From: Acidobacteriaceae bacterium | Lineage (GTDB): Bacteria > Acidobacteriota > Terriglobia > Terriglobales > Acidobacteriaceae | Reading direction: 5' to 3' | Assembly (NCBI GenBank): GCA_003133425.1 | Contig: PKXI01000344.1 | Span: 66,375-82,023, forward strand | DNA length: 15,649 nucleotides | Shown here: positions 6,019 through 13,757 of the stretch, in pieces | How the letters are laid out: every line of letters begins with the position of its first letter | How positions within the stretch are numbered: position 1 is the first letter of the stretch | Notes under the pieces: model-generated | Seen by the model: only the letters and a program-made list of their open reading frames with translations | The model's database searches: none | Told to the model about the DNA's origin: nothing | Position numbers and translations under genes: made by a program

Positions 6019-8412
6019 TCAACCAGGTTGGGTGCCCCATCCTTTCCGCGTCTTTTGCGGAAAGGGTGGGAGACCACACTTCTTCGTTTCCGTTGTTGCC
6101 CAAGCCGCCAGCAGCGCAGCCACCAGATTGATCACCGCGCCCAGCCACGCCGTCTTCCAGAATCCAAACACCGGAATCAGGTAGCTGCTCAGCACCAGCG
6201 CGCCCGCGCATCCGCCTAGCAGATCGATGGCATAAAGCGCGCCCAGCCCCGGCCGTCGTTTGCCATCCTGGAGAAATATCTGTGCCGCAATCACAAACTG
6301 ATAGCCGCCCAAAATTCCTGAGAGCGCCGCAAGAGCAGGGAAGGCCAACTGCGCTGCGGCCCACGTTGCCGCAGTGCCGATGACATTCCCAAGCAGGCCT
6401 ACCACCAGCAGTAGCACCGGTCCTGACGCCGCAAGCAGAAACTGTGTAACCATCATCGCGCGGCACGGCGAACTATCGTGTCTCACAGCGCGCCGCATCC
6501 CCAGCCAACTTCCCAGCGCAATCCCTCCCATGCAAAGCCCGATAAGAATCGCCAGCTGGTGGTAGACATAGCCGTACACCGACTCGAATCCAAGCAGCAG
6601 AAAAATCTGCAAAGCCATCAGCGTGAAGCCCGTCGCCGCTGTGCAACAGGCAGCAGCGGAGCGCGCGCGTCTCTCGCGGCCTGGCACAAACGCCGCGATC
6701 CCGGCAACAACCAGAACAAAACTCACCACCACGCCAAACACATAACGGAAAGGGAATCGCGCCGCGGCACGAAACAAATCGGAGTACACACTTCCAAACT
6801 GAGCGCTCCACAACACAACGTCGAATGAAAATGCAACCGGCGCAAAATCGCGATTGACCGGCGTCGTTGCGAGCGGCCGCAGTTGTTCTTCAACCTGTTG
6901 CATGCGGTCCGGCATCATGCGGTACGGAATAAAGTATTGACTTACGTACTGAGTGTTCAACCGCCGCTCCCGCAAGCGCGTCATCAGCACGTCCGGATCG
7001 TCAGTCAGGACACCGGGCTCGGTCGCCGCGAAGAAGTGAATCGTCTCGCCCGGAATTGCCACCACATGCGGAAAGACCGCCTCAAGCGTGCGCCGAATGC
7101 AACGCAGAAACTCCTTGAGGTCGGGACTGAGCGTCTCCTCTGATGAACGCAACTCAATGGCCAGCAGTCCGCGCGGCGCCAGATGCTCGCGTGCTGAGCG
7201 AAAGAACTCCGCCGTGTAAAAACGGTTCAACTGCGCAGTCTGCGGATCGGGCACATTGACAATGATCGCGTCGTATCTATCGCGCGTGGTCTTAAGATAG
7301 CGCCGCCCATCCACACGATGAATGTGCACGCGCGCATCGGCCAGGACAGCCGCCTGCGCCGGAAAGAACTGGCGTGCCATCTCGATCAGCGCCGGATCCA
7401 ACTCTACATAATCGACCCGCACGACGCTTGGATGCTTCAGCGCCTCGCCGACCGAGCCCTTTACGCCTCCGCCGATCAGCAGAACCCGCTGCGGCGCGGG
7501 ATGCTCCAGCAGCGCGTAGTCCACCGCTTCTTCGGCTGCACTTGGGTCGGGCGCATTCGCGAGAATTACTCCGTCGGAATAAATGCTGCGGATCGTGCCG
7601 GTCTCCGTAACCGCCAGGTTGCCGTAAATCGTGTCGCGCGATCCCACCAGATTGAAGCCACGCCACAGCTGCTCCTGGGTAGCGCGGTCCAGCCGCGGCG
7701 CAGCCAGCATCAGCAGCGGAATCGCAGCCAACGCCGCCGCGCCCGCCAACACAGCAGAACCTCTGCGCCTTATTCGCAGCAGCAGCACCGCACACATGCA
7801 GAGATTAAGCATCCCTACGACAAATGCAATCTGGAACGATCCAAGAAATCGCAGCAGCACAATGCTGGCCGCAATTCCACCAGCAGCCGAACCAACCGCC
7901 TCAAGCAAATAGGCCGAGCTTGCGGCCGCGCGCGCTGTAATTTCACGTTCGCTTTCGTACATCCGCGCCGTAACCACAAACAGCGCCCCGGAAACCGCAC
8001 AAAACATGCTCAGGCACACGAGCGTCGTCAGCATCATCGGCAGCGGCCCAACCAGCTCGCCCGGCACAGTTTGAACAATCGCTTTCGAAGCTCTTAGTGA
8101 CCAGATCGTCAGAGGCAAGCTCGCGGCCAACAGACATTCGAGCGCAGCCGTCGTCCACCGAGGGTTGTTCGCACCCAGTCGCAAGCCACTGCAAAGACTG
8201 CTACCCACAGCGGTCCAGAACAGCCACGTAGCCAGCATGATGCCCAGCGAGATCTCGTTGCCGTTAAAGACAACAATCAGCTCCCGCATCAGAACGATCT
8301 GCCCGACAACAGCGCTGAATCCCGTCAGCACCAGCGCCGCGTTCTGTTCGATCGCTTTCACAGATTGGAAATTAAATGCCGGCCGCCGCAGAAATGCAAG
8401 GACGGCCGGCAC
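6019..8412 (-). CDS. Fused MFS/spermidine synthase-like membrane protein, 797 aa
   Basis: A Rossmann-fold aminopropyltransferase-like domain sits between two polytopic membrane blocks. The first block (about residues 24-245) has several hydrophobic helices, the first being AALVLTGFSAVVGQIVLM. The central domain (about 285-470) has the SAM-type glycine loop G314-G-G-V-K-G319, the acidic VELD after strand 2, D368 in VDGRRYL, and D389 in VPDPQ where spermidine synthases carry the catalytic Asp region. The second block (about 545-770) contains ALQIFLLLGFESVYGY and further helices. The start is GTG at 8412 without a clear Shine-Dalgarno site. The last 20 or so residues are encoded by repeat copy 1 and are not native to the family. 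It follows the histidine acid phosphatase by 35 bases, so the two likely form an operon. Polyamine synthesis is not assured; related proteins are poorly characterised. Confidence 0.88.
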   Translation of the reverse strand: MPAVLAFLRRPAFNFQSVKAIEQNAALVLTGFSAVVGQIVLMRELIVVFNGNEISLGIMLATWLFWTAVGSSLCSGLRLGANNPRWTTAALECLLAASLPLTIWSLRASKAIVQTVPGELVGPLPMMLTTLVCLSMFCAVSGALFVVTARMYESEREITARAAASSAYLLEAVGSAAGGIAASIVLLRFLGSFQIAFVVGMLNLCMCAVLLLRIRRRGSAVLAGAAALAAIPLLMLAAPRLDRATQEQLWRGFNLVGSRDTIYGNLAVTETGTIRSIYSDGVILANAPDPSAAEEAVDYALLEHPAPQRVLLIGGGVKGSVGEALKHPSVVRVDYVELDPALIEMARQFFPAQAAVLADARVHIHRVDGRRYLKTTRDRYDAIIVNVPDPQTAQLNRFYTAEFFRSAREHLAPRGLLAIELRSSEETLSPDLKEFLRCIRRTLEAVFPHVVAIPGETIHFFAATEPGVLTDDPDVLMTRLRERRLNTQYVSQYFIPYRMMPDRMQQVEEQLRPLATTPVNRDFAPVAFSFDVVLWSAQFGSVYSDLFRAAARFPFRYVFGVVVSFVLVVAGIAAFVPGRERRARSAAACCTAATGFTLMALQIFLLLGFESVYGYVYHQLAILIGLCMGGIALGSWLGMRRAVRHDSSPCRAMMVTQFLLAASGPVLLLVVGLLGNVIGTAATWAAAQLAFPALAALSGILGGYQFVIAAQIFLQDGKRRPGLGALYAIDLLGGCAGALVLSSYLIPVFGFWKTAWLGAVINLVAALLAAWATTETKKCGLPPFPQKTRKGWGTQPG
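6030..6080 (+). repeat. Dispersed hairpin repeat, copy 1
   Basis: The arms are CCCATCCTTTCCGC and GCGGAAAGGGTGGG around a loop of about six bases, with one T-G wobble and leader GGGTGCC. It lies 44 bases after the Memo-AMMECR1 stop, in the same orientation, and overlaps the 3' end of the converging spermidine synthase-like gene. No T-run follows, so it is not a standard intrinsic terminator, though the stem could block or stabilise a transcript end. Confidence 0.8.
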
Positions 8413-8447
8413 AATACTCGAGAACGCGGGGCGGTTCCGGTGCCGGG

Positions 8448-9770
8448 TTACTGCTGCGCGCTCACGTATGCGGGATTAATCGCGGCGTGTACAGCGGCCG
8501 AAAAACCATCCCACGTGCAGGACAGATCCTGCCCGCTGCATCCGGGCACGAAGATCGGAGCCAGCGCCGGAGGATTGGCTGGAGTGAGCGCCTGCGACTG
8601 GCGCATTTGTTCCAGCGTCTGCGCGGTGTACTCCATGCGCACAAACGGCTGCCCGCCGTTGCTCGGACGCCAAACCTCAAAGAGCAGTACGCCTCCAGGA
8701 GGCGTATCGTCCACACGGGCGTCGATAATCCAGTTGACGCCCAGTGCACCGGCAACCGTAACGATGTTGGTGTCGTGTCCCACGATGATCAACAGCCGGT
8801 CGTCCGGCTTTGAGAGCGCGCCGGCAACCGGCTTGCCGCTGATGTTCTGTTCCAAGCTGCGCTCGATGTGGTCGAGCAGATTCGATCCATAGATGCGGGC
8901 AACCGTCGGCGTGCGATAGCCGTAGTCCCAGCCCGCGGTGTCCAACTGCATCAGCGCGCGGAGCGTCGCGCCGTCCACGCAGCCCCATCCGGTGTTCGCG
9001 TCGCTCATTCCCGTGGTGTATTCCAGAAGCAGATTCTCGGCCATGGTTGAGGCCACGCTGAGCGGGCCGGTATATCCAGAGGAATAGCTGGAGCCGAGTC
9101 CAAGAGCAACAGGAACGTCAAAGATGGATATGCGCTTTGCTGCCGACGGCGCCGCGCGTCCGCAACCGGCCAATACATTGTCGAGTGCGGCCAACTGCGG
9201 CCGGAAGGCCTCTGTCAAGTGGTTTGGATCTTTGCCTATGCGGCCGCCGATGGCGGCGGCGGCCAGCGCGGAGTCGCCTGGATGAAGCCCGCCAACGACG
9301 CGGTAGAGCGGATCGACCGTGCCTTCTGCCTTTGCATGAACTTCTATGGTGCAGCCGGGAAACATTCCTTCCGCAAGAGCCTTGCCGGTTTCGCGCGTGC
9401 GCTCATCGGAATCGGCAAGAATCGCAATATGTGCGGCGTCATCGCAGCCGGAGGGCGCAAACAAGCCCTGCCCCGACAGCTTGACGCGGTCCCATGCTCC
9501 AAAGATCTTCATCAACTCGTAGCCATGCGGGGTGAGATAACTGGGCGGCACATCCCACTTGGGCCACGGCGCGGCGGAGTACTTGTTGATCAGATCGGTG
9601 TTGCCGATCGGCGAGCGAACGCCGTGCCGGCTCAAAGCCACGACAAATTGCAGTTTTGCTTTCTGGTCAGCTGGAGAGGTTTCAGCATTCTGCGCCACAA
9701 CCACTGCGCCGCAGGTCGAGAGACAAACAAGGCTGAGAAGAATAAGCCGCAGCGCGGCACGGGTTGTCAT
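8448..9770 (-). CDS. Secreted histidine acid phosphatase (branch 2), 440 aa
   Basis: This is a member of the histidine phosphatase superfamily, clade 2 (acid phosphatase/phytase type). The catalytic loop R48-H49-G50-V-R52-S-P54 supplies the nucleophilic His and phosphate-binding arginines, and H332-D333 in VGHDTN supplies the acid catalyst; both are intact. Residues 1-26 form a signal peptide ending VVVAQ, so the enzyme should act in the periplasm or outside. The 440-residue length fits the clade. ATG at 9770 is preceded by GAGGA with a spacer of six bases. It is the first gene of a probable two-gene operon with the spermidine synthase-like protein and lies 44 bases downstream of tRNA-Arg on the same strand, so partial read-through from the tRNA promoter is possible. 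The substrate (inositol phosphates, sugar phosphates or nucleotides) cannot be read from the sequence. Confidence 0.9.
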   Translation of the reverse strand: MTTRAALRLILLSLVCLSTCGAVVVAQNAETSPADQKAKLQFVVALSRHGVRSPIGNTDLINKYSAAPWPKWDVPPSYLTPHGYELMKIFGAWDRVKLSGQGLFAPSGCDDAAHIAILADSDERTRETGKALAEGMFPGCTIEVHAKAEGTVDPLYRVVGGLHPGDSALAAAAIGGRIGKDPNHLTEAFRPQLAALDNVLAGCGRAAPSAAKRISIFDVPVALGLGSSYSSGYTGPLSVASTMAENLLLEYTTGMSDANTGWGCVDGATLRALMQLDTAGWDYGYRTPTVARIYGSNLLDHIERSLEQNISGKPVAGALSKPDDRLLIIVGHDTNIVTVAGALGVNWIIDARVDDTPPGGVLLFEVWRPSNGGQPFVRMEYTAQTLEQMRQSQALTPANPPALAPIFVPGCSGQDLSCTWDGFSAAVHAAINPAYVSAQQ

Positions 9771-9814
9771 CGTACATCCTCGAAGTTGGTTGAGGGGGAT
9801 GGAAAATTGATGTA

Positions 9815-9891
9815 TGGTGCGCCCGGAGAGATTCGAACTCCCGACCTAACGCTCCGGAGGCGTTCGCTCTATCCAGCTGAGCTACGGGCGC
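9815..9891 (-). tRNA. tRNA-Arg (anticodon CCG), CCA encoded
   Basis: The strand folds as a complete cloverleaf. The acceptor stem GCGCCCG pairs perfectly with CGGGCGC, the D arm is GCTC/GAGC, and the anticodon stem AACGC/GCGTT encloses the loop CTCCGGA. The T arm is GGGAG/CTCTC around TTCGAAT with one wobble. Anticodon CCG reads the arginine codon CGG. Position 73 is A and CCA is encoded (TGGT at 9815-9818 on the plus strand). TATGCT eight bases upstream of the 5' end (9900-9905, minus strand) could be the -10 box, but no good -35 is visible. Confidence 0.97.
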
Positions 9892-9956
9892 GCTCTTTAA
9901 GCATACCGCACTTTGGATTGCCGGGTCGGCGGCTGCCTTTAGCAGGCTGGGATGTC

Positions 9957-10047
9957 GGGTGCCCCGTCCTTGCTGTCATCCTGAGCATAGCGAAGCGGAG
10001 CCGAAGGACCTGCTTCTTGAAGCTTTGTCGCAAGGGTGGGATAGCAC
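9957..10047 (+). repeat. Dispersed hairpin repeat, copy 2, with long loop
   Basis: The outer arms GGGTGCCCCGTCCTTGC (9957-9973) and GCAAGGGTGGGA pair like the other copies, with G-T wobbles, but the loop is about 55 bases rather than 6-9. The loop holds a second repeat type. The copy sits between tRNA-Arg and the 95-residue gene and does not interrupt either. Confidence 0.7.
9974..10015 (+). repeat. Second repeat type inside the loop of copy 2
   Basis: TGTCATCCTGAGC followed by CGAAGCGGAG and CGAAGGACCTGC resembles the widespread intergenic motif built on GTCATCCTGAGCGAAGCGAAGGA known from many environmental bacterial genomes. TCCT near its start can pair with AGGA near its end. Its place in the hairpin loop suggests insertion of one repeat family into another. 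Confidence 0.5.
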
Positions 10048-10052
10048 AATCC

Positions 10053-10340
10053 TCAATGAGCCTGGCTTTCTATCCCCTGTTCCCGATCCCTACCCTTACG
10101 CAACTCCTCCATCACAGACTGGATCAGCTCCTTGGCCGCGTCCATGCCGCCCAGAACCGCCTGCAGATCGAGCGCCGGTTTGGACGGGTTGCGGGTCGAC
10201 GCGCAATACACTCCGTGTTGCCCCACCAGAATCAGGGAGTCGGTCAGCAGGTCCAGCGCCACAGCCAGCCGGCCTCGCTCCACGCCCATCATGAACTCGT
10301 GCCGCTCCAGCTCTACCCGCTTTTCGTCGAAAACACTCAT
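10053..10340 (-). CDS. Small protein of unknown function, 95 aa
   Basis: I do not recognise this protein. It is soluble, mostly predicted helical, with no signal peptide, membrane segment or metal motif. An acidic-basic N-terminus (MSVFDEKRVELERHEF) is followed by a hydrophobic helix (LAVALDLLTDSLILVGQ) and a second helix (GMDAAKELIQSVMEELRKG), ending in a polar tail. The amphipathic pattern and residue make-up look like real coding sequence rather than an antisense shadow. ATG at 10340 has only a weak GGAA site close by. It lies 66 bases downstream of the SDR gene on the same strand and may be co-transcribed with it. The stop falls a few bases outside repeat copy 2. Confidence 0.6.
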   Translation of the reverse strand: MSVFDEKRVELERHEFMMGVERGRLAVALDLLTDSLILVGQHGVYCASTRNPSKPALDLQAVLGGMDAAKELIQSVMEELRKGRDREQGIESQAH

Positions 10341-10406
10341 GCTTCCAGCCTACCCGAAAAGCGCAAACCGGTGAGTTTTCAAGGCGTCGCACACCCGGAT
10401 CCGTAT

Positions 10407-11201
10407 CTATTGCCACCGAGACTTCTTCGTGGATCCAGCCGCCTCGAATGCAAGGCGCAGGGGAGTTGGCAGCTTCGAAACCAGGGCCACAATCGCTTTA
10501 TACTTCCATCCCGGCACAACCAGAAGCTTCCCTCGTCTCAATGCTTTCAACGACTCCCCCACCACGAAGTCCGGTTGCAGCCACAGCGACGAGGGTGCCA
10601 CGCTCGGTCGCTCCAACCCCAGCGTTGCGTGGAACTCCGTAAAGGTAAAACCAGGACACAGTGCCTGGACTTTGACCGAGGATCCGATGCCCTTCAATTC
10701 AAGGTAGAGCCCTTCGGTAAACGCCGCCACCCAGCGCTTGGTGGCTCCATAGCTTACACTGCCCGCGCGCTGCACAAACGAAGCCACGGATGCCACATTG
10801 ATGATGCCGCCGGAATTCTGTCTGACCATATTCCTGAGCGCCGCATGGCTCAATCGGACGGTCGCCATCACATGCAGGCGATGCATCTGTTCCTGCACTT
10901 CAATATCCGACTCCCAGAAGAGACCCCGTGACCCGAAGCCGGCATTGTTTACCAGCAGCCCCAGGTTTTGCTCGGCAGCGATGCGATCCGCAACAGCGGC
11001 CAGATCCTTCTCATCGGTCAGGTCGGCAGCGAGCACATCGACTTTGCAGCCGTATTGAGCGGTCAATTCCGCCGCCAGTGCCTCAAGCCTCTCCTTGCGG
11101 CGCGCAATCAGCAAAAGATCGTGTTCGGCGGCAAGTTTTCGCGCGAATACGACGCCAAGTCCGCTGGACGCTCCAGTGATCACAGCCAGAGTTTTTCCCA
11201 A
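10407..11201 (-). CDS. Short-chain dehydrogenase/reductase, TTG start, 264 aa
   Basis: This is a classical SDR with a Rossmann fold, probably NADP(H)-linked because of R34-R35 after strand 2. It has the cofactor loop T9-G-A-S-S-G-L-G16, D60 in AADLTD, N85-N86-A-G88, S138 in NVASVA, and the catalytic pair Y151-x3-K155 (YGATK). The conserved Asn of the classical N-S-Y-K tetrad is replaced by His at 110 (HRLHVMA). The start is TTG at 11201: GAGGGAG lies eight bases upstream, and an in-frame TGA two codons before the TTG rules out a longer form. The C-terminal part (KYKAIVALVSKLPTPLRLAF) resembles the DltE/YqjQ-like SDR group. Substrate unknown. The 95-residue gene follows. Confidence 0.9.
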   Translation of the reverse strand: MGKTLAVITGASSGLGVVFARKLAAEHDLLLIARRKERLEALAAELTAQYGCKVDVLAADLTDEKDLAAVADRIAAEQNLGLLVNNAGFGSRGLFWESDIEVQEQMHRLHVMATVRLSHAALRNMVRQNSGGIINVASVASFVQRAGSVSYGATKRWVAAFTEGLYLELKGIGSSVKVQALCPGFTFTEFHATLGLERPSVAPSSLWLQPDFVVGESLKALRRGKLLVVPGWKYKAIVALVSKLPTPLRLAFEAAGSTKKSRWQ

Positions 11202-11209
11202 GACTCACG

Positions 11210-11216
11210 CTCCCTC
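11210..11216 (-). promoter_or_regulatory. Shine-Dalgarno GAGGGAG deciding the TTG start of the SDR gene
   Basis: The purine run ends eight bases before TTG at 11201-11199. With the in-frame stop between them, it is the main evidence that TTG is used as the initiation codon. Confidence 0.65.
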
Positions 11217-11270
11217 AGACATTGATCATAATTCCAGTCCGAAGGAGCGTAATTGGGAGCGAAGCCCTGC

Positions 11271-12137
11271 TTAAACGCTCAGCTTGCGCATATACTCGGC
11301 GTTCAGCCTGAGCTCTTCGATCGGCTCCATCTCAAACGCTTCCTGCTCCACAAAGTAGTACTTGAGCCCTGTGGCCGCGTGGATGATCGGACCAAAGTCG
11401 ATGCTGCCCTTGCCGAGCACGGTCATCAATTCCTTGCCATCCGGCTGGGGAATCATGTCTTTGACGTGCATCAGCGGGAACCGCTCCGGCGCCTTGGTGA
11501 GATAGGCCACAGGGTCATGGCCGGAAGCATGCACCCAGCCGGCGTCCATCTCGAACACCACGAGTTTGGGATCTGTGAGCCGCAGCAGCTCGTCATACAC
11601 CGTTACACCATCAATCACGGCAAACTCCGGCGTATGGTTATGAATTCCGAAAGTCATCCCCGCGGCCTTTACTTTTTCGCCGATGCGGTTGAACTCGCCG
11701 GCAATCCAGCGCCAGTCATCAAGCGTCGGCGCGCCCTTCGCAGCCGGGTCGCGGTGCATCCCGCCCGACGACGAGCACACAAAATACTCAAGGCCCAGCG
11801 TATGCGCGTATTCAAGCCACTGATCGAGCTGCGTCTCCAGCACGCCGAGTGCATGGTGGGTGCTCACGCAGCGCATGCCGGCATTGTCCAGCGCCTTGTG
11901 AAAGTCCGGCGCAGTGCGGTCGAAGTAGCCCGCCGCCTCCACCACCGTGTAACCATCCGCCCGCACCTTGGCAAGCGTCCCTTCAAAGTCCTTCGCCAGC
12001 AGGGCGCGCACTGAATAGAGCTGCAGCCCGAGCGGCTGACGAAGCGGTTTGGCAGCCACCCGTCCGGCGCCAGTAATGGCCACGGCCGCAACAGCGCCCG
12101 ATGCCTTCAAGAACGTTCTACGCGAGGAATTGCTCAT
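11271..12137 (-). CDS. Tat-exported sugar phosphate isomerase/epimerase-like protein, 288 aa
   Basis: This is a TIM-barrel protein of the AP-endonuclease-2/xylose-isomerase-like family. Residues 1-30 form a Tat signal (S5-R6-R7-T-F-L-K, hydrophobic core, VAAK). Metal-site residues are spread as in the family: the HNH of FGIHNHTPEF, E and D in VFEMDAGWVHASGHDP, HVKD, and the late Glu of VEQEAFE. Such enzymes isomerise or epimerise sugars or keto-sugars with a divalent metal. ATG at 12137 is preceded by AGGAG nine bases upstream and gives the Tat signal directly. It starts 28 bases after the Gfo/Idh/MocA gene, so the two probably form one operon acting on the same exported sugar-derived substrate. 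The precise substrate is not evident. Confidence 0.9.
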   Translation of the reverse strand: MSNSSRRTFLKASGAVAAVAITGAGRVAAKPLRQPLGLQLYSVRALLAKDFEGTLAKVRADGYTVVEAAGYFDRTAPDFHKALDNAGMRCVSTHHALGVLETQLDQWLEYAHTLGLEYFVCSSSGGMHRDPAAKGAPTLDDWRWIAGEFNRIGEKVKAAGMTFGIHNHTPEFAVIDGVTVYDELLRLTDPKLVVFEMDAGWVHASGHDPVAYLTKAPERFPLMHVKDMIPQPDGKELMTVLGKGSIDFGPIIHAATGLKYYFVEQEAFEMEPIEELRLNAEYMRKLSV

Positions 12138-12165
12138 CTGCTGATTCTCCTGGAATTTCCAAAAC

Positions 12166-13548
12166 CTAAACCTTGATTGACTTTGTCGCCGCGTCCCACG
12201 TGTCCACGGTGCGATGGAAAAACGATTGATTGGCCATGTGGCAGCCAATGGCGGCGTTGTGGCCGAAGACCTCATCCTCCACCACATGCTCCCGCGTCAC
12301 TACGGCGTTGAAGAAGTTGCCGATGTGGACCGCGGTATCATCATAGCCCTGCGGTAGCGTGAAGGTCTCCGCATCGCCCGGCGCCGGAAGCGTCTCAGGA
12401 TGCACCGCTTTGAAATCCTCCTTGCCCTGCTGGCGCTGCGCTTCGGTCATCCCGCCCCATCCGTAGGCTTCGAACTTCGGCCTGACGTCCTGCGGCGTAA
12501 ACGTCACCGTCTTGCCGGTCATCACCATCGTTCCGGTTGAACCGTAAAACTTGAGCCCTTCATCGCCGTCATTATTGGACTGATTGCAGTGCAGATGCAC
12601 CTGCACAACTCCGTTGGATGTAGGAAAGTCGAACAGCGTCTGCAGCAGATCAGGAAACTCGCGGCCATCCTTGTAGTGGTAAATGCCGCCAGTCGAGTAG
12701 GCGCGGTTGGCCGGCGAGTTGATTCCGGTAATCACCTGGATGCCGCTCAGCAGGTGCACAAACAAGTCTCCACCCAGCCCCGAACCGTAATCCCTGAAGC
12801 AGCGCCAGCGGAAGAACCGTTTTGGATCGAAGGCATGATCCGGCGCATCCACCAGAAACCCCTTCCGATCGACCGTCTCCGGGCTGGCGTCCGGCGGAAT
12901 CGGATATACCCATGCGCCTCCCGGCGAGTTCCGGTTCCACTGCGCATCGATCTCGTGCACATCGCCCAGCCGCCCCGACGCAAAAATCTCCCGCGCCTTC
13001 TCGTAGAGAATCGAGCTCACCCGCTGGCTGCCGGCCTGAAAGATGCGCTTGTGCGCCTGAACCCCTTCCAGCATGGCGAATCCGTCTTCCACGCTGTGCG
13101 ACATCGGCTTTTCGCAGTACACGTCCTTGCCCGCCGCAACCGCGTCCAGCGTCACCCGCCTGTGATGATGGTCCGAAGTCGCCACCAGCACCGCGTCCAC
13201 ATCTTTGCGGTCAAGCAGCGTCCGGTAGTCGCCCGTGGTGGGGAAGTCAGAGCCATATGCCTCTATCCCAGCCTTGTGCCGCGTCGCGTACAGGTCTGCC
13301 GCACCAACGCAGACGCCCGTGGGCACCTTGCGTGCCGAGCGCAGCAGATCGCAGCCGCGAATCCCCGTGCCCACAATCGCAAACCGAATCTTGCGGCCGT
13401 CTGCCGCCGCCTGCGCCGCAAGTACAGGCGGGTCCAGCGGTGAGGATTTCGCAGCCACTCCCACCGCCGCCGCGCCGGCTCCCAGGCGCACAAAATCCCG
13501 CCTTGTCATACAATACGATTTCTTCACATCCCCCCACGTTTCGACCAT
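12166..13548 (-). CDS. Tat-exported Gfo/Idh/MocA family oxidoreductase, 460 aa
   Basis: This is an NAD(P)-dependent sugar or sugar-alcohol oxidoreductase. A Tat signal (T15-R16-R17-D-F-V-R, Ala/Gly core, ending near AAQA at 44-47) precedes a Rossmann domain with GTGIRG at 60-65 and the family signature E146-K147-P148 (VYCEKPMSHS). The larger C-terminal domain contains DYGSGLGGDLFVHLLSG and YGSTGTMVM. Export through Tat with the cofactor already bound is known for glucose-fructose oxidoreductase of this family. Start 13548 has GGGAG five bases upstream; ATG at 13509 would begin right at the Tat motif and is the alternative. It is first in a two-gene unit with the TIM-barrel isomerase, consistent with sequential oxidation and isomerisation of a sugar. 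Substrate unknown. Confidence 0.9.
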   Translation of the reverse strand: MVETWGDVKKSYCMTRRDFVRLGAGAAAVGVAAKSSPLDPPVLAAQAAADGRKIRFAIVGTGIRGCDLLRSARKVPTGVCVGAADLYATRHKAGIEAYGSDFPTTGDYRTLLDRKDVDAVLVATSDHHHRRVTLDAVAAGKDVYCEKPMSHSVEDGFAMLEGVQAHKRIFQAGSQRVSSILYEKAREIFASGRLGDVHEIDAQWNRNSPGGAWVYPIPPDASPETVDRKGFLVDAPDHAFDPKRFFRWRCFRDYGSGLGGDLFVHLLSGIQVITGINSPANRAYSTGGIYHYKDGREFPDLLQTLFDFPTSNGVVQVHLHCNQSNNDGDEGLKFYGSTGTMVMTGKTVTFTPQDVRPKFEAYGWGGMTEAQRQQGKEDFKAVHPETLPAPGDAETFTLPQGYDDTAVHIGNFFNAVVTREHVVEDEVFGHNAAIGCHMANQSFFHRTVDTWDAATKSIKV

Positions 13549-13757
13549 TCTCGCTCCCGGTCCCAATCGTTGTCCAATCAAATGTCCGTCAAACCAATAC
13601 ACTTTGCATCTGTGCGGCTGATTCAGGGTTCACACACAAGCCGGGTGCCCCATCCTTGGTGCAGTTTCATCGCACCAAGGGTGGGAAACCACAAGCCTTG
13701 GCCCTCAGCCCGCGAACCCCTCCCGCCCAATCATGGGAGAATGGACACTAACCTGCC
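13549..13757. other. Divergent intergenic region holding repeat copy 3
   Basis: The region separates the minus-strand Gfo/Idh/MocA gene from the plus-strand S1 gene and should hold promoters for both. On the minus strand TTGACG (13592-13587) is a fair -35 box, but the sequence 16-17 bases further on is only a poor -10. No strong plus-strand promoter was found. The middle is taken up by a dispersed hairpin repeat. Confidence 0.4.
13643..13695 (+). repeat. Dispersed hairpin repeat, copy 3
   Basis: The arms CCCATCCTTGGTGC and GCACCAAGGGTGGG surround a nine-base loop. The inner stem GGTGC/GCACC differs from copy 1 (TCCGC/GCGGA) on both sides, so pairing is kept. It lies 63 bases upstream of the S1 start in the transcribed orientation and could form part of the S1 leader. 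Confidence 0.8.

Noticed and set aside
6030..6080. Hairpin repeat as a standard intrinsic terminator
   Set aside because: No T-run follows the stem in this or the other complete copies; a role at transcript ends remains possible but not through the usual signal.
9219..10931. 570-codon plus-strand open frame
   Set aside because: It runs through the tRNA-Arg gene, a repeat and parts of three minus-strand genes, so it cannot be a real protein.
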